Of a DNA stretch of 64,000 bases, positions 1 to 8,436 are shown piece by piece. The translations under genes and the position numbers were made by a program. The number at the start of each line of letters is the position of its first letter. Within the stretch, counting starts at the first letter, position 1. The stretch is taken from assembly GCA_021325655.1 (NCBI GenBank), contig JAJPGT010000041.1, forward strand, positions 1 to 64,000, written 5' to 3'. The notes below the pieces were generated by a model. The model was not told the DNA's origin, ran no database searches, and saw nothing but the letters and a program-made list of their open reading frames with translations. This DNA comes from Pseudomonadota bacterium. Its GTDB lineage: Bacteria; Chloroflexota; UBA6077; JAJPGT01.

Positions 1-191
1 ACCCGCGCTACCATCGGCTGATCCAGGCCTTCGGGCAAGCGACGGGGGTGCCGGTGCTGCTGAACACCAGCTTCAATCTGCGGGGGGAGCCGATCGTCAA
101 CACCCCGAGCGATGCGCTGCGCACCTTCCGCCGCTCGGGGCTGGACCTGCTGGTGGTCGACCACTGCCTGGTCCAGCGCGACGACCGCTGA
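1..191 (+). CDS. Carbamoyltransferase (NodU/CmcH type), C-terminal fragment
   Basis: Only the last ~62 codons are in the window (frame beginning at base 3, stop TGA 189-191). The segment NTSFNLRGEPIVNTPSDAL is the signature of the C-terminal YrdC-adjacent part of NodU/CmcH/TobZ carbamoyltransferases. These enzymes transfer a carbamoyl group from carbamoyl phosphate to a sugar or antibiotic hydroxyl. The gene is cut by the window edge, not visibly broken. Neighbouring sugar aminotransferases and glycosyltransferases suggest it decorates a cell-surface sugar, but they lie on the other strand. The family call is firm; the substrate is unknown. Confidence 0.85.
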   Translation, partial: PRYHRLIQAFGQATGVPVLLNTSFNLRGEPIVNTPSDALRTFRRSGLDLLVVDHCLVQRDDR

Positions 192-277
192 GCCCACAGG
201 GCTGAGCGGCTTCCGGTGGCGATAGCCGCTCACCGCCACGGCGCTGGCGGTCAGCCGTCAGCAGCCAACCGCCAGCG

Positions 278-1423
278 CTATGTGGTCTCCTCGCGCACGG
301 CCGCGATCACAGCATCCTGCTCCTGCTCGGTCATCTGTGGATAGAGCGGCAGGATGAGGGTTTCGTCGGCCGCGCGCTCTGTCCAGGGAAGCTGCCCCTC
401 TGCCGCCCAGCCAGCATAGGCCGGCTCGCGGTGGATCGCCATGATCCCCGCCCGGGTAGAGATGCCCCGCTCCTTCAGCCGCTGGATGAGCTGGTCGCGC
501 GGCTGGCGGCTCTCCGGCGTGATCCAGACGAGATAGGACTGGGAGTTCGGCTCCAGGTGCGCCGGAAGTCGCGGGACACGAACGCCGGCCAGGTCGGCAA
601 ATGCGGCATCGTAGCGCGCCGCCAGCGCTCGGCGCCGCACCAGCAGCTCGGGCAGCCGCTCCATCTGGGCCACCCCCAGCGCGCCCTGGAGATTGGTGAG
701 CCGGTAGTTGTAGCCGACGTCGACGTAGTTGTAGCCCACCGAGGCGCCGGCCACGTGCCGCTCGAGCGCGGAGCCGGCCTCGCCGTGGTTGACCAGCCGC
801 CGGGCGCGCTCGGCCAGGGCGTCGTCGGCAGTGAGCAGCATACCCCCTTCGCCGGTGGTGATCACCTTGCGCGGGTGGAAGCTCAGGCAGGCGAGCCGGC
901 TCCAGGAGCCGATCTCGCGGCCTCGGTAGCGCGAGCCCAGCGCGCAGGCGGCGTCCTCGATCACCGCCAGGCCATGGCGGGCGGCGATCGCCTCGATCGC
1001 GTCCATCTCGGCCGGCACGCCGATCTGGTGCACCGGCAGGATCGCCCGCGTTCGCGGGCTGAGGCTCGCCTCGATCAGCCGCTCGTCCAGGTTGAGCGTA
1101 TCTGGGCGGACGTCCACGAACACCGGCCGGGCGCCAACGTGGCGGACCACGTTGGCGCTGGCGATGAAGGACAGCGACGGGACGATCACCTCGTCGCCCG
1201 GCCCGATGCCGGCCAGCAGCAGCGCCAGGTGCAGCGCGGTGGTTCCGCTGCTGGTGGCGATGGCGTGGCGGGCGCCGGTCCAGGCCGCGACCGCCGCCTC
1301 GAAGGCGCGGGTCTGCTCGCCCTCGATCAGCCAGCCGCTGCGCAGCGTCTGGAGCAGGAGCTCCGCCTCGCGGTCGCCGATGGCGAGGCGGGTAACGGGG
1401 ATCTGGGAGTGAACCAGGCTCAC
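278..1423 (-). CDS. DegT/DnrJ/EryC1/StrS family sugar aminotransferase
   Basis: 381-residue PLP enzyme of the family that aminates nucleotide-linked keto-sugars. The N-terminal half shows the SSGTTALHLAL phosphate-binding stretch. IEDAAC (D157) would hold the PLP pyridine nitrogen, and FHPRKVITTGEGG carries the Schiff-base lysine K186. Length is normal for the family. The start is GTG at 1421-1423 with a GGAGGG-like ribosome site. It overlaps the stop of the upstream aminotransferase by 4 nt, so the two are translationally coupled. It probably provides an amino sugar for the polysaccharide made by this locus. The exact sugar (perosamine-, bacillosamine- or other type) cannot be read from sequence. 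Confidence 0.9.
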   Translation of the reverse strand: MSLVHSQIPVTRLAIGDREAELLLQTLRSGWLIEGEQTRAFEAAVAAWTGARHAIATSSGTTALHLALLLAGIGPGDEVIVPSLSFIASANVVRHVGARPVFVDVRPDTLNLDERLIEASLSPRTRAILPVHQIGVPAEMDAIEAIAARHGLAVIEDAACALGSRYRGREIGSWSRLACLSFHPRKVITTGEGGMLLTADDALAERARRLVNHGEAGSALERHVAGASVGYNYVDVGYNYRLTNLQGALGVAQMERLPELLVRRRALAARYDAAFADLAGVRVPRLPAHLEPNSQSYLVWITPESRQPRDQLIQRLKERGISTRAGIMAIHREPAYAGWAAEGQLPWTERAADETLILPLYPQMTEQEQDAVIAAVREETT

Positions 1424-2601
1424 GCACCTCCCTCCCTGGCCACCACGGCGACCGGGCGTGCCTGGCGCCCGAAGAAACCAGCCACTGCCGCGGCCACAAC
1501 CGCGAGCTGCTCGTCGCTGAGCTCGGGGTACAGCGGCAGCGAGAGGACGCGTTTCGCCGCCGCCTCGGCGTGGGGAAAGTCGCCTTCGCGATACCCCAAC
1601 CAGCGCAGCGCTGGCTGCAGGTGCAGCGGGACGGGATAGTGGATCCCGGCGCCGATCCCCTGCTCCGCAAGCGCCGCCAGCAGCGCATCGCGTGCGTCGG
1701 TCTCGATCACCAGCAGGTGATACACCGGCTCGCTCTCGGGCCGGGTGCTGACGAAGCGAATCTCCGGGACGTCGGCCAGCGCCTGGCGGTACGTGGCGGC
1801 CAGCGCCTGGCGGCGCCGGGTCCAGGCAGGCAGGTGCCGCAGCTTGACGGAGAGTATCGCCGCCTGCAGCCCATCCAGCCGATTGCCGTAACCGATCAGT
1901 TCGTGCAGGTACTTATCCTGCCGGCCGTGGTCGCCCAGCATCCGCACCCGCTGGCCAAGCTCGACGTCTTGCGTGACGACCGCGCCGGCGTCGCCGTACG
2001 CGCCCAGGTTCTTGCCCGGGTAGAAGCTGAAACAGGCGGCATCGCCCCAGTGGCCCGGCCCCAGCCCCTGGAAGCGGGCGCCGATCGCCTGCGCCGCGTC
2101 CTCGATCAGCCGCAGCCCGTGCCGCCGGGCGAAGGCGACGATGGGCGGCATGTCCGCCATCTGGCCGAACAGGTGCACCGGCAGCACCGCGCGCGTCCGC
2201 GGTGTCAGCGCCGCCTCCAAGCCGGCCGGATCGAGCGTGTGCGTCGCCGGATCGACGTCAACGAACACCGGCCGGGCGCCGACGTGGACGATCGCCTCGG
2301 CAGTGGCGATGAATGTGTTGGGGACGGTGATCACCTCGTCGCCCGGGCCGATGCCGCAGGCCCGCAGCGCCAGGGCGAGCGCGTCGGTGCCGTTGCTCGT
2401 CCCCACCGCGTCCGCGGTGCCGCAGAAGGCGGCGAGCTCGCGCTCGAATGCGGCGACGTAGCGGCCTTTGATAAAGGCGCTGTCGTGAATCACGCCGGCG
2501 ATGGCTGCCTGGATCTCCGCGGCGATCGCCTGGTATTGCGCGAACAGGTCGACGAGCGGGATCACCGGGCGCGTCGGGCGCGCCTGCTGCACAGCGGTCA
2601 T
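1420..2601 (-). CDS. DegT/DnrJ/EryC1/StrS family sugar aminotransferase
   Basis: 393 residues from the ATG at 2599-2601; a longer upstream reading has no family similarity. It shows GTSNGTDALALAL, VPNTFIATAEAI, IEDAAQAIGA and FSFYPGKNLGAYGDAG with the PLP lysine K197, all classic for sugar 3- or 4-aminotransferases (ErbS/FdtB-like). It is the first gene of a two-gene aminotransferase pair (4-nt overlap with the next). The glycosyltransferase starting at 3682 lies about 100 nt upstream on the same strand. The two paralogs are clearly diverged and probably act on different keto-sugars or positions. Confidence 0.9.
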   Translation of the reverse strand: MTAVQQARPTRPVIPLVDLFAQYQAIAAEIQAAIAGVIHDSAFIKGRYVAAFERELAAFCGTADAVGTSNGTDALALALRACGIGPGDEVITVPNTFIATAEAIVHVGARPVFVDVDPATHTLDPAGLEAALTPRTRAVLPVHLFGQMADMPPIVAFARRHGLRLIEDAAQAIGARFQGLGPGHWGDAACFSFYPGKNLGAYGDAGAVVTQDVELGQRVRMLGDHGRQDKYLHELIGYGNRLDGLQAAILSVKLRHLPAWTRRRQALAATYRQALADVPEIRFVSTRPESEPVYHLLVIETDARDALLAALAEQGIGAGIHYPVPLHLQPALRWLGYREGDFPHAEAAAKRVLSLPLYPELSDEQLAVVAAAVAGFFGRQARPVAVVAREGGA

Positions 2602-2704
2602 GGCACCTCTGGGGAAGGGCTGCGTCCGCGAGCCCTGGCGCTCGCTGGCCCGCGGCCAGCCCGGCCAGTGTACTGGAGCGCTGCCGAGTCCTCCAAACGC
2701 AGGG

Positions 2705-3682
2705 CTAGACCGCGGTCCGCTCTGCCGCAGGCGCGGGATCGGGGTCGCTGGCGAAGCCATAGGCGCGGCGGACGAGGTAGATCGGGCGTGCCTTGGCCTC
2801 TTCGTAGATCTGGGCGATGTACACGCCCACTACCCCGAGCGAGATGAGCTGCACCCCGCCGAGGAAGGTCATGACCGCCAGCATCGAGGCCCAGCCGGCG
2901 ATCGGGACGTGCGCGAACAGCTTGGCCGCGACGGCGTAGGCGCCGTACACGAAGCTGGCCAGCGCCAGCAGGCAGCCGAAAGCGGCCACCAGGTACAGCG
3001 GGGTGCTGGAGAAGGCGATGGTCGCGAGCAGGGCCAGCCGCAGCATGCGCCGCAGCGAGTACTTGGACGTGCCGGCCTCCCGCGCCGCGGCGTGGTAGAC
3101 CACGCTGGTCTGCTCGAATCCGATCCACTGCACCATCCCGCGCAGAAAGCGCGACCGCTCGGGCATCTGCTGCAGCGCCCGTACCGCGGCGCGATCCAGC
3201 AGGCGGAAATCGGCCGAGCCCTCCTTCAGCTCCAGCTTGCTCAGCCGGTTGAGCACCGCGTAGAACCAGCGGGACGACGTGCGCTTGAACCAGCCCGCGT
3301 CGGCGGTGCTCACCCGCTGGGTGGTGACCACGGCGTAGCCCTGGCGCCAGCGGGCGATCAGCTCGGGTAGCAGCTCTGGCGGATGCTGCAGGTCGCCGTC
3401 CATGGTGATCACCGCGTCGCCGCTGGCGAAGTCCATCCCCGCGCTCACCGCCTGCTGGTGGCCGAAGTTGCGCGACAGCCAGAGCAGCTTCACCCGTGGG
3501 TCCAGCGCCCGCTCGCGCAGGACGGCCTCTTGTGTACCGTCGGTGCTCCCGTCATCGACGAAGATGAGCTCGAAGCCGTCGCAGATCGGTTCGAGCACCC
3601 GCCGCAGCCGCCGGCACACCTCCGGCACGTTCGCGGCCTCGTTCAGCACCGGTAGGACGACGGAGACTTCCACCCCAGACAT
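2705..3682 (-). CDS. GT2 glycosyltransferase with two C-terminal membrane helices (GtrB/DPM1-like)
   Basis: 325 residues using the internal ATG at 3680-3682, where the family N-terminus SVVLPVLNEAANVPE begins. The GT-A fold shows VDDGSTDGT and MDGDLQHPPE (the DXD-type metal/nucleotide site). GHQQAVSAG and the conserved SADFRLLDR follow. Two hydrophobic helices sit near residues 225-255 and 262-290, then a short cytoplasmic tail. This is the architecture of enzymes that load a sugar onto undecaprenyl or dolichyl phosphate for GT-C enzymes, and several GT-C-like proteins follow in this window. The start is divergent from the gene at 3846. Confidence 0.9.
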   Translation of the reverse strand: MSGVEVSVVLPVLNEAANVPEVCRRLRRVLEPICDGFELIFVDDGSTDGTQEAVLRERALDPRVKLLWLSRNFGHQQAVSAGMDFASGDAVITMDGDLQHPPELLPELIARWRQGYAVVTTQRVSTADAGWFKRTSSRWFYAVLNRLSKLELKEGSADFRLLDRAAVRALQQMPERSRFLRGMVQWIGFEQTSVVYHAAAREAGTSKYSLRRMLRLALLATIAFSSTPLYLVAAFGCLLALASFVYGAYAVAAKLFAHVPIAGWASMLAVMTFLGGVQLISLGVVGVYIAQIYEEAKARPIYLVRRAYGFASDPDPAPAAERTAV

Positions 3683-3845
3683 GGACGCCACCCTGTTCCA
3701 GAAGCCCTGCAAGCCGCTGCCCAGCTCGTGACACAGGAGTGTAGCGGCTGGCCCCGGGCCAGGCAACAACGGCCTGCCGCGCCTTGACTGCGGCGGCCGC
3801 CGCGGCGTAGGCTCCACTGCTGGCGAGCCAGGTTGGTCTATCTTG

Positions 3846-6575
3846 GTGACACGGTCCTACGCTCCGCGCCGCTCGCGGAGCGTACTCTTGCAAGCCTCTC
3901 TCCGCGCCGTACCCTGGACGGGGCTGGCGCTGGTCGCGGTCTGCCTGGCGGCGAGCGTGCCGTACGCTTCCACGCTCAACCAGTATTTCCTCGGCGACGA
4001 CTACGGGCACGTCCAGCTCTACCTGCATCCGTCGCTGCTCACCTTCCTCTCCCTGTTCTTCACCCCGGTCACGCAGGGGATCTACGGCGTCACGTCGGAC
4101 GGGCTGCGGCCGATGTTCGCGCTGACCTATCAGCTCGACGCCCTGATCGACGCGTCCTCGCCGCTGGTGTATCACGCCACCAATGTGGCACTGCACGCGC
4201 TGACTGCGCTGCTCGTGTTCGCCACGGCGCGCCGCGTGGCGCAGCTCAGCCTGCCGGCGGCGACCTTCGCCGGGATCCTGTTCCCGCTGCTGCCGAGCCA
4301 CGTCGAGGCTGTCGCCTGGATCACCGGCCGGGCGGCAATAGTCTTTGGTCTGATGTTCCTGGCGGCCTTCCTGGCCTATGCCGCCTGGCGTCGCGGCGGC
4401 GCGCCAGGCTGGTATGCCGCCTTCCTGGCGCTGTTCTTCCTGGCGCTGTTCAGCAAGCAGTCCGGCATCACCATGGTCCCGCTGCTGGTGGCCTACGACG
4501 CGCTGGTCGCCCGGCGGCGCCTCTCTCTCTCCTGGGGCACCATCCGCCCCTACCTGCCACCGGCGGCGCTCACGCTCGGCTACCTCAGCCTCAACGTCGC
4601 GCTGCTGGGCAACGCCGCCCGCGAGAATCAGAACCCGCCCCTGGAGGCGTTGCGCTCGCTCGCTCCGCTGATGATCACCACGCTGGAGATGCTCGGGTCG
4701 GGGCGGTCGTTCTTCATCATCCTGGTGCCGCCGCTGCTCCGCTGGCTCGGCTGGGCGCTGGTGCTCGGGAGCGTCGGCGTCACGCTGCTGGCCGCCTACG
4801 TGCTCCAGCGTGCGCCGGCAGCCTCGGCCGGCTGGGCCAGACTGGGACGTCTCGTCTTCTTCGGTCCCGCCTGGTGGGTGGTGAACATCACCCCGCTCAC
4901 GGTCGGAGCTGAGACGCCGCGCCAGATCTACCTGGCCGCGGTCGGCGCGGTGCTGGCGGCTGCCATCCTGCTCGATCCGCTCTGGCGGTCGCCCGCGCGG
5001 CTAGGACGGCCCGCGGGCGCGGCCGCTGGTCTAGCGCTCGTCGTCCTGGCAGCCCAGGCGCTGCCCCAGCCAATCGCGAACTGGAACAACGCCAGCCGCG
5101 TGTCCGAGCGGGTGACGCGCGATCTGGAGCGCGCCGTGCTGGAGGCCCCGCCCGGGTCGCTGCTCGTGGTCGACGCACCCTCGGTGAGCCACTCCTGGTC
5201 GTTCCCGTTCGTCCTGCGCCCCCCCTTCATGTCCACCGATCTCAGCCAGCGGGTGTTCGTGGTCCCCAGTCCGCAGGCGTACTGCTGCCCTCCGGGGGCA
5301 GGGCCGGGCGAGCGCTGGGCCGGGGAGGTGCGGGCGGCGGTACAGGGCTGGAGCGAGCGGCCAGATAGCCCGCCGGTGGTCACCCTGAAATGGGATCGGG
5401 CCGACCCAGCCGCTCCGGTGGCGCAGGTGGAGCGAGCGGCCGGGGTGTTCCACAGCCAGGCGCGGGCGCTCGGACAGGCGCGCTCACCAGCGGATATGTT
5501 CCTGGTCTTCCAGGCCATGTTCGATCCGGCCGTGGCTCGCCAGACGGGGTATCCCCTGCTCTGGGGCAGCGGGATTCCCGGGCGGCCGGGCCAGCAGGAG
5601 AGCCCTCCGACACCGGTCGGGCGGCCATGCGAGCCAGCGATCGCGGTGGCGGCGGGCCGCGCCCACGGCTTGCTCTTGCGGCCAGACACCACGGTGTGGG
5701 CCTGGGGCGCCAACGACCACGGGCAGCTTGGCGCCGGCAGCACTGGGAGCAGCGACACGCCGGTCGAAGTGCCACTCATCGGAGTGCGGGCGATCGCCGC
5801 GGGCGAGGCCCATAGCCTGGCGCTCAAGCACGACGGAACGGTGTGGGCCTGGGGCGCCAACGGCGACGGCCAGCTCGGCATAGGCCGGGCCGGCGACAGC
5901 GACAGACCGCTGCCGGTGCGCTCGCTCCCGATGGCCAGGGCGATCGCCGCGGGCGGGGGACACAGCCTGGCGCTGCTGGCCGACGGGACCGTCTGGGCCT
6001 GGGGGCGCAACGACCATGGCCAGCTCGGCGACAACTCCACCCGACGGCGGCGCGCGCCGGTGCGCGTGCAGGACCTCGCGGACGTGGTGGCGATCGCCGC
6101 CGGCACGGATTTCAGCCTCGCGCTGACCCGGGATGGCACGGTGTGGGCCTGGGGCGCCAACGACCATGGCCAGCTCGGCGACGGCACCACCGAGGACCGC
6201 GATCGGCCGGTGCAGGTGCAGCTCGGCGCGGTCAGGGCGATCGCCGCGGGCGCGCGCCACAGCCTGGCGCTGGCGAGCGATGGCACGGTGTGGGCCTGGG
6301 GCGCCAACGACGACGGCCAGCTCGGCGACGGCAGCAGCGATCCGCATGCCACGCCGGAGCAGGTAAGCCTGCTGAGTGGAGTGACCGCGATCGCCGCGGG
6401 CGCGCGCCACAGCCTGGCGCTGACCTCCGATGGCGCGGTCTGGACGTGGGGGACCGAGCTCGCCTCGCCCGATGGGGAGGGCAGCCTCATTCCCATCCAG
6501 GCAGGCCAGGGGCTCCAGGCGCTGGCGATCAGCGCCCGCGGCGACTACACCCTGGCGCTCGTCCCCCACTGCTGA
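3846..6575 (+). CDS. GT-C-like polytopic membrane protein fused to a C-terminal RCC1 repeat domain
   Basis: About 909 residues. Residues 1-415 carry roughly ten hydrophobic helices. An early extracytoplasmic acidic pair (GDDYGHVQLY, around residue 52) is the position of the catalytic Asp in PMT/O-antigen-type GT-C enzymes. Residues ~420-590 are a soluble linker. Residues ~600-905 hold six RCC1/ATS1-type blades with the motif VWAWGANDHGQLG. RCC1 propellers are common as secreted repeat proteins, but fusion to a membrane glycosyltransferase-like module is unusual. The start could be TTG 3843 or GTG 3846; neither has a strong ribosome site. The glycosyltransferase activity is inferred from topology and locus. 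Confidence 0.75.
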   Translation: MTRSYAPRRSRSVLLQASLRAVPWTGLALVAVCLAASVPYASTLNQYFLGDDYGHVQLYLHPSLLTFLSLFFTPVTQGIYGVTSDGLRPMFALTYQLDALIDASSPLVYHATNVALHALTALLVFATARRVAQLSLPAATFAGILFPLLPSHVEAVAWITGRAAIVFGLMFLAAFLAYAAWRRGGAPGWYAAFLALFFLALFSKQSGITMVPLLVAYDALVARRRLSLSWGTIRPYLPPAALTLGYLSLNVALLGNAARENQNPPLEALRSLAPLMITTLEMLGSGRSFFIILVPPLLRWLGWALVLGSVGVTLLAAYVLQRAPAASAGWARLGRLVFFGPAWWVVNITPLTVGAETPRQIYLAAVGAVLAAAILLDPLWRSPARLGRPAGAAAGLALVVLAAQALPQPIANWNNASRVSERVTRDLERAVLEAPPGSLLVVDAPSVSHSWSFPFVLRPPFMSTDLSQRVFVVPSPQAYCCPPGAGPGERWAGEVRAAVQGWSERPDSPPVVTLKWDRADPAAPVAQVERAAGVFHSQARALGQARSPADMFLVFQAMFDPAVARQTGYPLLWGSGIPGRPGQQESPPTPVGRPCEPAIAVAAGRAHGLLLRPDTTVWAWGANDHGQLGAGSTGSSDTPVEVPLIGVRAIAAGEAHSLALKHDGTVWAWGANGDGQLGIGRAGDSDRPLPVRSLPMARAIAAGGGHSLALLADGTVWAWGRNDHGQLGDNSTRRRRAPVRVQDLADVVAIAAGTDFSLALTRDGTVWAWGANDHGQLGDGTTEDRDRPVQVQLGAVRAIAAGARHSLALASDGTVWAWGANDDGQLGDGSSDPHATPEQVSLLSGVTAIAAGARHSLALTSDGAVWTWGTELASPDGEGSLIPIQAGQGLQALAISARGDYTLALVPHC
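5646..6569 (+). repeat. Six in-gene RCC1 repeats, period 147-150 bp
   Basis: The GTGTGGGCCTGGGGCGCCAA-type block recurs at 5694, 5841, 5991, 6141, 6288 and 6438 (the last is diverged). Spacings are 147, 150, 150, 147 and 150 bp, so each unit is 49-50 codons. Similarity is high at the DNA level, including the stretch encoding IAAGARHSLAL. This points to recent duplication or gene conversion and makes copy-number change by slippage or recombination likely. Confidence 0.9.
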
Positions 6576-6703
6576 CCACGTGGGCGGCTACCACTTCTGG
6601 GCGCGCCCATCGCGCGCCTACCCTGTCCTAACGCTCGTGCCCGCCTGATCGCCTTCCTGCCCTGTTATCGTTCCTCGGATATCTGTATTTGTGTAACACG
6701 CCC

Positions 6704-6732
6704 TTGACAGGCCACCGCGATCGCGCTACTCT
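6704..6732 (+). promoter_or_regulatory. Sigma-70-like promoter before the AT-rich gene pair
   Basis: TTGACA at 6704-6709 and TACTCT at 6727-6732 are separated by 17 bp. The ATG of the next gene is about 55 bp downstream, preceded by a GAAGGAG ribosome site at 6774-6780. The -35 is perfect and the -10 is weak. It is prediction from sequence only. Confidence 0.5.
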
Positions 6733-6786
6733 TACTCTGATCTGTCTTTCAGATCATCGGCCTGCCATCGGATGAAGGAGACACAC

Positions 6787-7257
6787 ATGGCCAAGTTTGC
6801 CGCCTCCTTCAATGTTAACACCACTGCCCAGCAATACGATACTGGCGTGAATGTCGGCGGCCTCCTCGGCCCGTTCGCTGCCGGATCGAGCACTGGTCTA
6901 AACCCGGGCTACGGCACGTTCATCGGCGCTACTTTCATGGATCCCACAGCGCAAGATGTCGTGCTCGAACTCTGGCTATTTAACAACCCTCCTATTGTCA
7001 CTGTATCTGACCACACGTATTTCGCGCTATCGGCCAACGATGTTACTTACGTTATTGGAGTCCTTACTTTTTCAAACTACTCAGATTCAGCAGCCGCTTC
7101 AGGTCAGGGTGTACGTAGTGTTTCTGTGATTCGCGCAGCCCAATTGCCTTACTATGTCCCGAATTCGAACAATATGTGGCTGGCCCTCGTCACTCGTGGA
7201 AAACCAACGTATGGAATCACTACTCTTACCCTTCGAGTGTTGGTCGATCGAGACTAA
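6787..7257 (+). CDS. Phage virion-like structural protein (cellular copy in an AT-rich patch)
   Basis: 156 residues from ATG 6787, chosen because GAAGGAG lies 7 nt upstream; the ATG at 6772 has no such site. The pattern resembles, from memory, a phage tail/virion protein family. It shows GGLLGPF near the N-terminus, ELWLFNNPP, then D..YFALSANDVTYVIGVLTF, a central LPYYVPNSNNMWLALVTRGKPTYG and a C-terminal LTLRVLVDRD. No signal peptide or membrane helix is visible. Base composition is far lower in GC than the flanks (the 60 bases from 7021 hold 25 G/C), which suggests foreign origin. No terminase, portal or capsid gene accompanies it, so this is not a prophage. The function is unknown. Confidence 0.6.
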   Translation: MAKFAASFNVNTTAQQYDTGVNVGGLLGPFAAGSSTGLNPGYGTFIGATFMDPTAQDVVLELWLFNNPPIVTVSDHTYFALSANDVTYVIGVLTFSNYSDSAAASGQGVRSVSVIRAAQLPYYVPNSNNMWLALVTRGKPTYGITTLTLRVLVDRD

Positions 7258-7331
7258 CTGTGTTTTACATAGTTCAGCGTTGCACAATTCTTCACCCTCC
7301 ACGGTAATGGAAGGCATTGGGGGACGTTTCT

Positions 7332-8402
7332 ATGCCCTGGCCATTCGCGGCCGGTGACGGCAGCCAGCTTGGAGCGTACAGTAGTACTACCAATATCCAG
7401 TTTGGTGGAACGAATTATCCGTCCATACAACTGCTGAGGCAGACTGGAGCTAAATGGGTTCGAATAGAGGCTAGCTGGTCCAGCCTGGCCAATAACATCA
7501 CGGCACTCAACGGTCAGGTCGCCGCTATTGTCGGGCTTGGCCTGACTCCAATTATGACTATCAATAACACCCCCGACGCGCTCAGCATTAACAACAATGT
7601 GTGTTGCAATCCCGATACTCGCAGCATTTGTCGGTGTAATTTTGACCCGAATTGTGTGTCCATAGCGCCGAATTCAGAGCCGGCAAACTTCAATGCCTTC
7701 GCAACCTTCTGCACGAACTTAGCCACGAACTATGTACCACAAGGTGTATTCTATTATCAAGTTTGGAACGAGCCAAATCTGGTCGGCAACTGGATCGTGA
7801 CTACGAGCAATCAGTGCGGCACTGACGACTACACCAAGAGTGTAACTGACTACCGACTTCTGCTCCATACCGCTTACACCAGCCTGCGTGCAGTCGATAC
7901 TCGCGTGAAGGTGCTCATGGCCGGCATGGCATGGGATGAGTGTCTCGTCAACCCGAATTCACCGACGTGCACTAAACCACAATACCGACACAATTTCTTC
8001 CGGGATTGCATGGATAACTCGGGGACTTACGGCCCGTACCCAGCCTACGACAATTGCGACATCGTCGATTTCCATTTTTACGGGACGGCTGACAACCGGG
8101 TTGAACAACTGAAAGCCTGGATAGAAGTACATCGCGATGCGCTCTATCCGCACGCCCACAAGCCAATCTTTTGCACGGAAACCGGGGTGCAATCGAATTC
8201 AAGCCCGTCACTGCCGAATCAGACGGACTGGATTAAAGAGATCTTTCCGGTCTTGCTGGAGAACGGGGTTGATGTCGGGCTCTATTTCCAGCTCTTCGAC
8301 TTGGGGAGCGGAACGTTGTGGGGGCTGATCGATCCTCTGAAGCAGCCGAAGCGCGGGTACTACGCCTTCCGGGACTTCATCCAGAGCGGCGGCTACCTGT
8401 AG
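7332..8402 (+). CDS. Clan GH-A-like TIM-barrel glycoside hydrolase, cysteine-rich
   Basis: 356 residues from ATG 7332 (GGGGGA 7 nt upstream; a TTG at 7317 is the alternative). Features of a retaining (beta/alpha)8 hydrolase are visible. KWVRIEASW lies near residue 41, YQVWNEPNLVGNW supplies an acid/base candidate E147, and IFCTETGVQ supplies a nucleophile candidate E283. The protein has about a dozen cysteines (for example CC91-92, C100, C102, C108), suggesting disulfides, yet no signal peptide is visible. The gene is AT-richer than its surroundings and follows the virion-like protein in the same transcription direction. It could cut a surface polysaccharide or be a virion-derived glycanase. 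The GH family number is not assigned. Confidence 0.75.
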   Translation: MPWPFAAGDGSQLGAYSSTTNIQFGGTNYPSIQLLRQTGAKWVRIEASWSSLANNITALNGQVAAIVGLGLTPIMTINNTPDALSINNNVCCNPDTRSICRCNFDPNCVSIAPNSEPANFNAFATFCTNLATNYVPQGVFYYQVWNEPNLVGNWIVTTSNQCGTDDYTKSVTDYRLLLHTAYTSLRAVDTRVKVLMAGMAWDECLVNPNSPTCTKPQYRHNFFRDCMDNSGTYGPYPAYDNCDIVDFHFYGTADNRVEQLKAWIEVHRDALYPHAHKPIFCTETGVQSNSSPSLPNQTDWIKEIFPVLLENGVDVGLYFQLFDLGSGTLWGLIDPLKQPKRGYYAFRDFIQSGGYL

Positions 8403-8436
8403 AGAAATCCTTCTGGATCGCCGCTTCGAGGAGCCA

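Noticed and set aside
6787-8402. Prophage
   Set aside because: Only one virion-like gene is present; there is no integrase, terminase, portal, capsid or att repeat.
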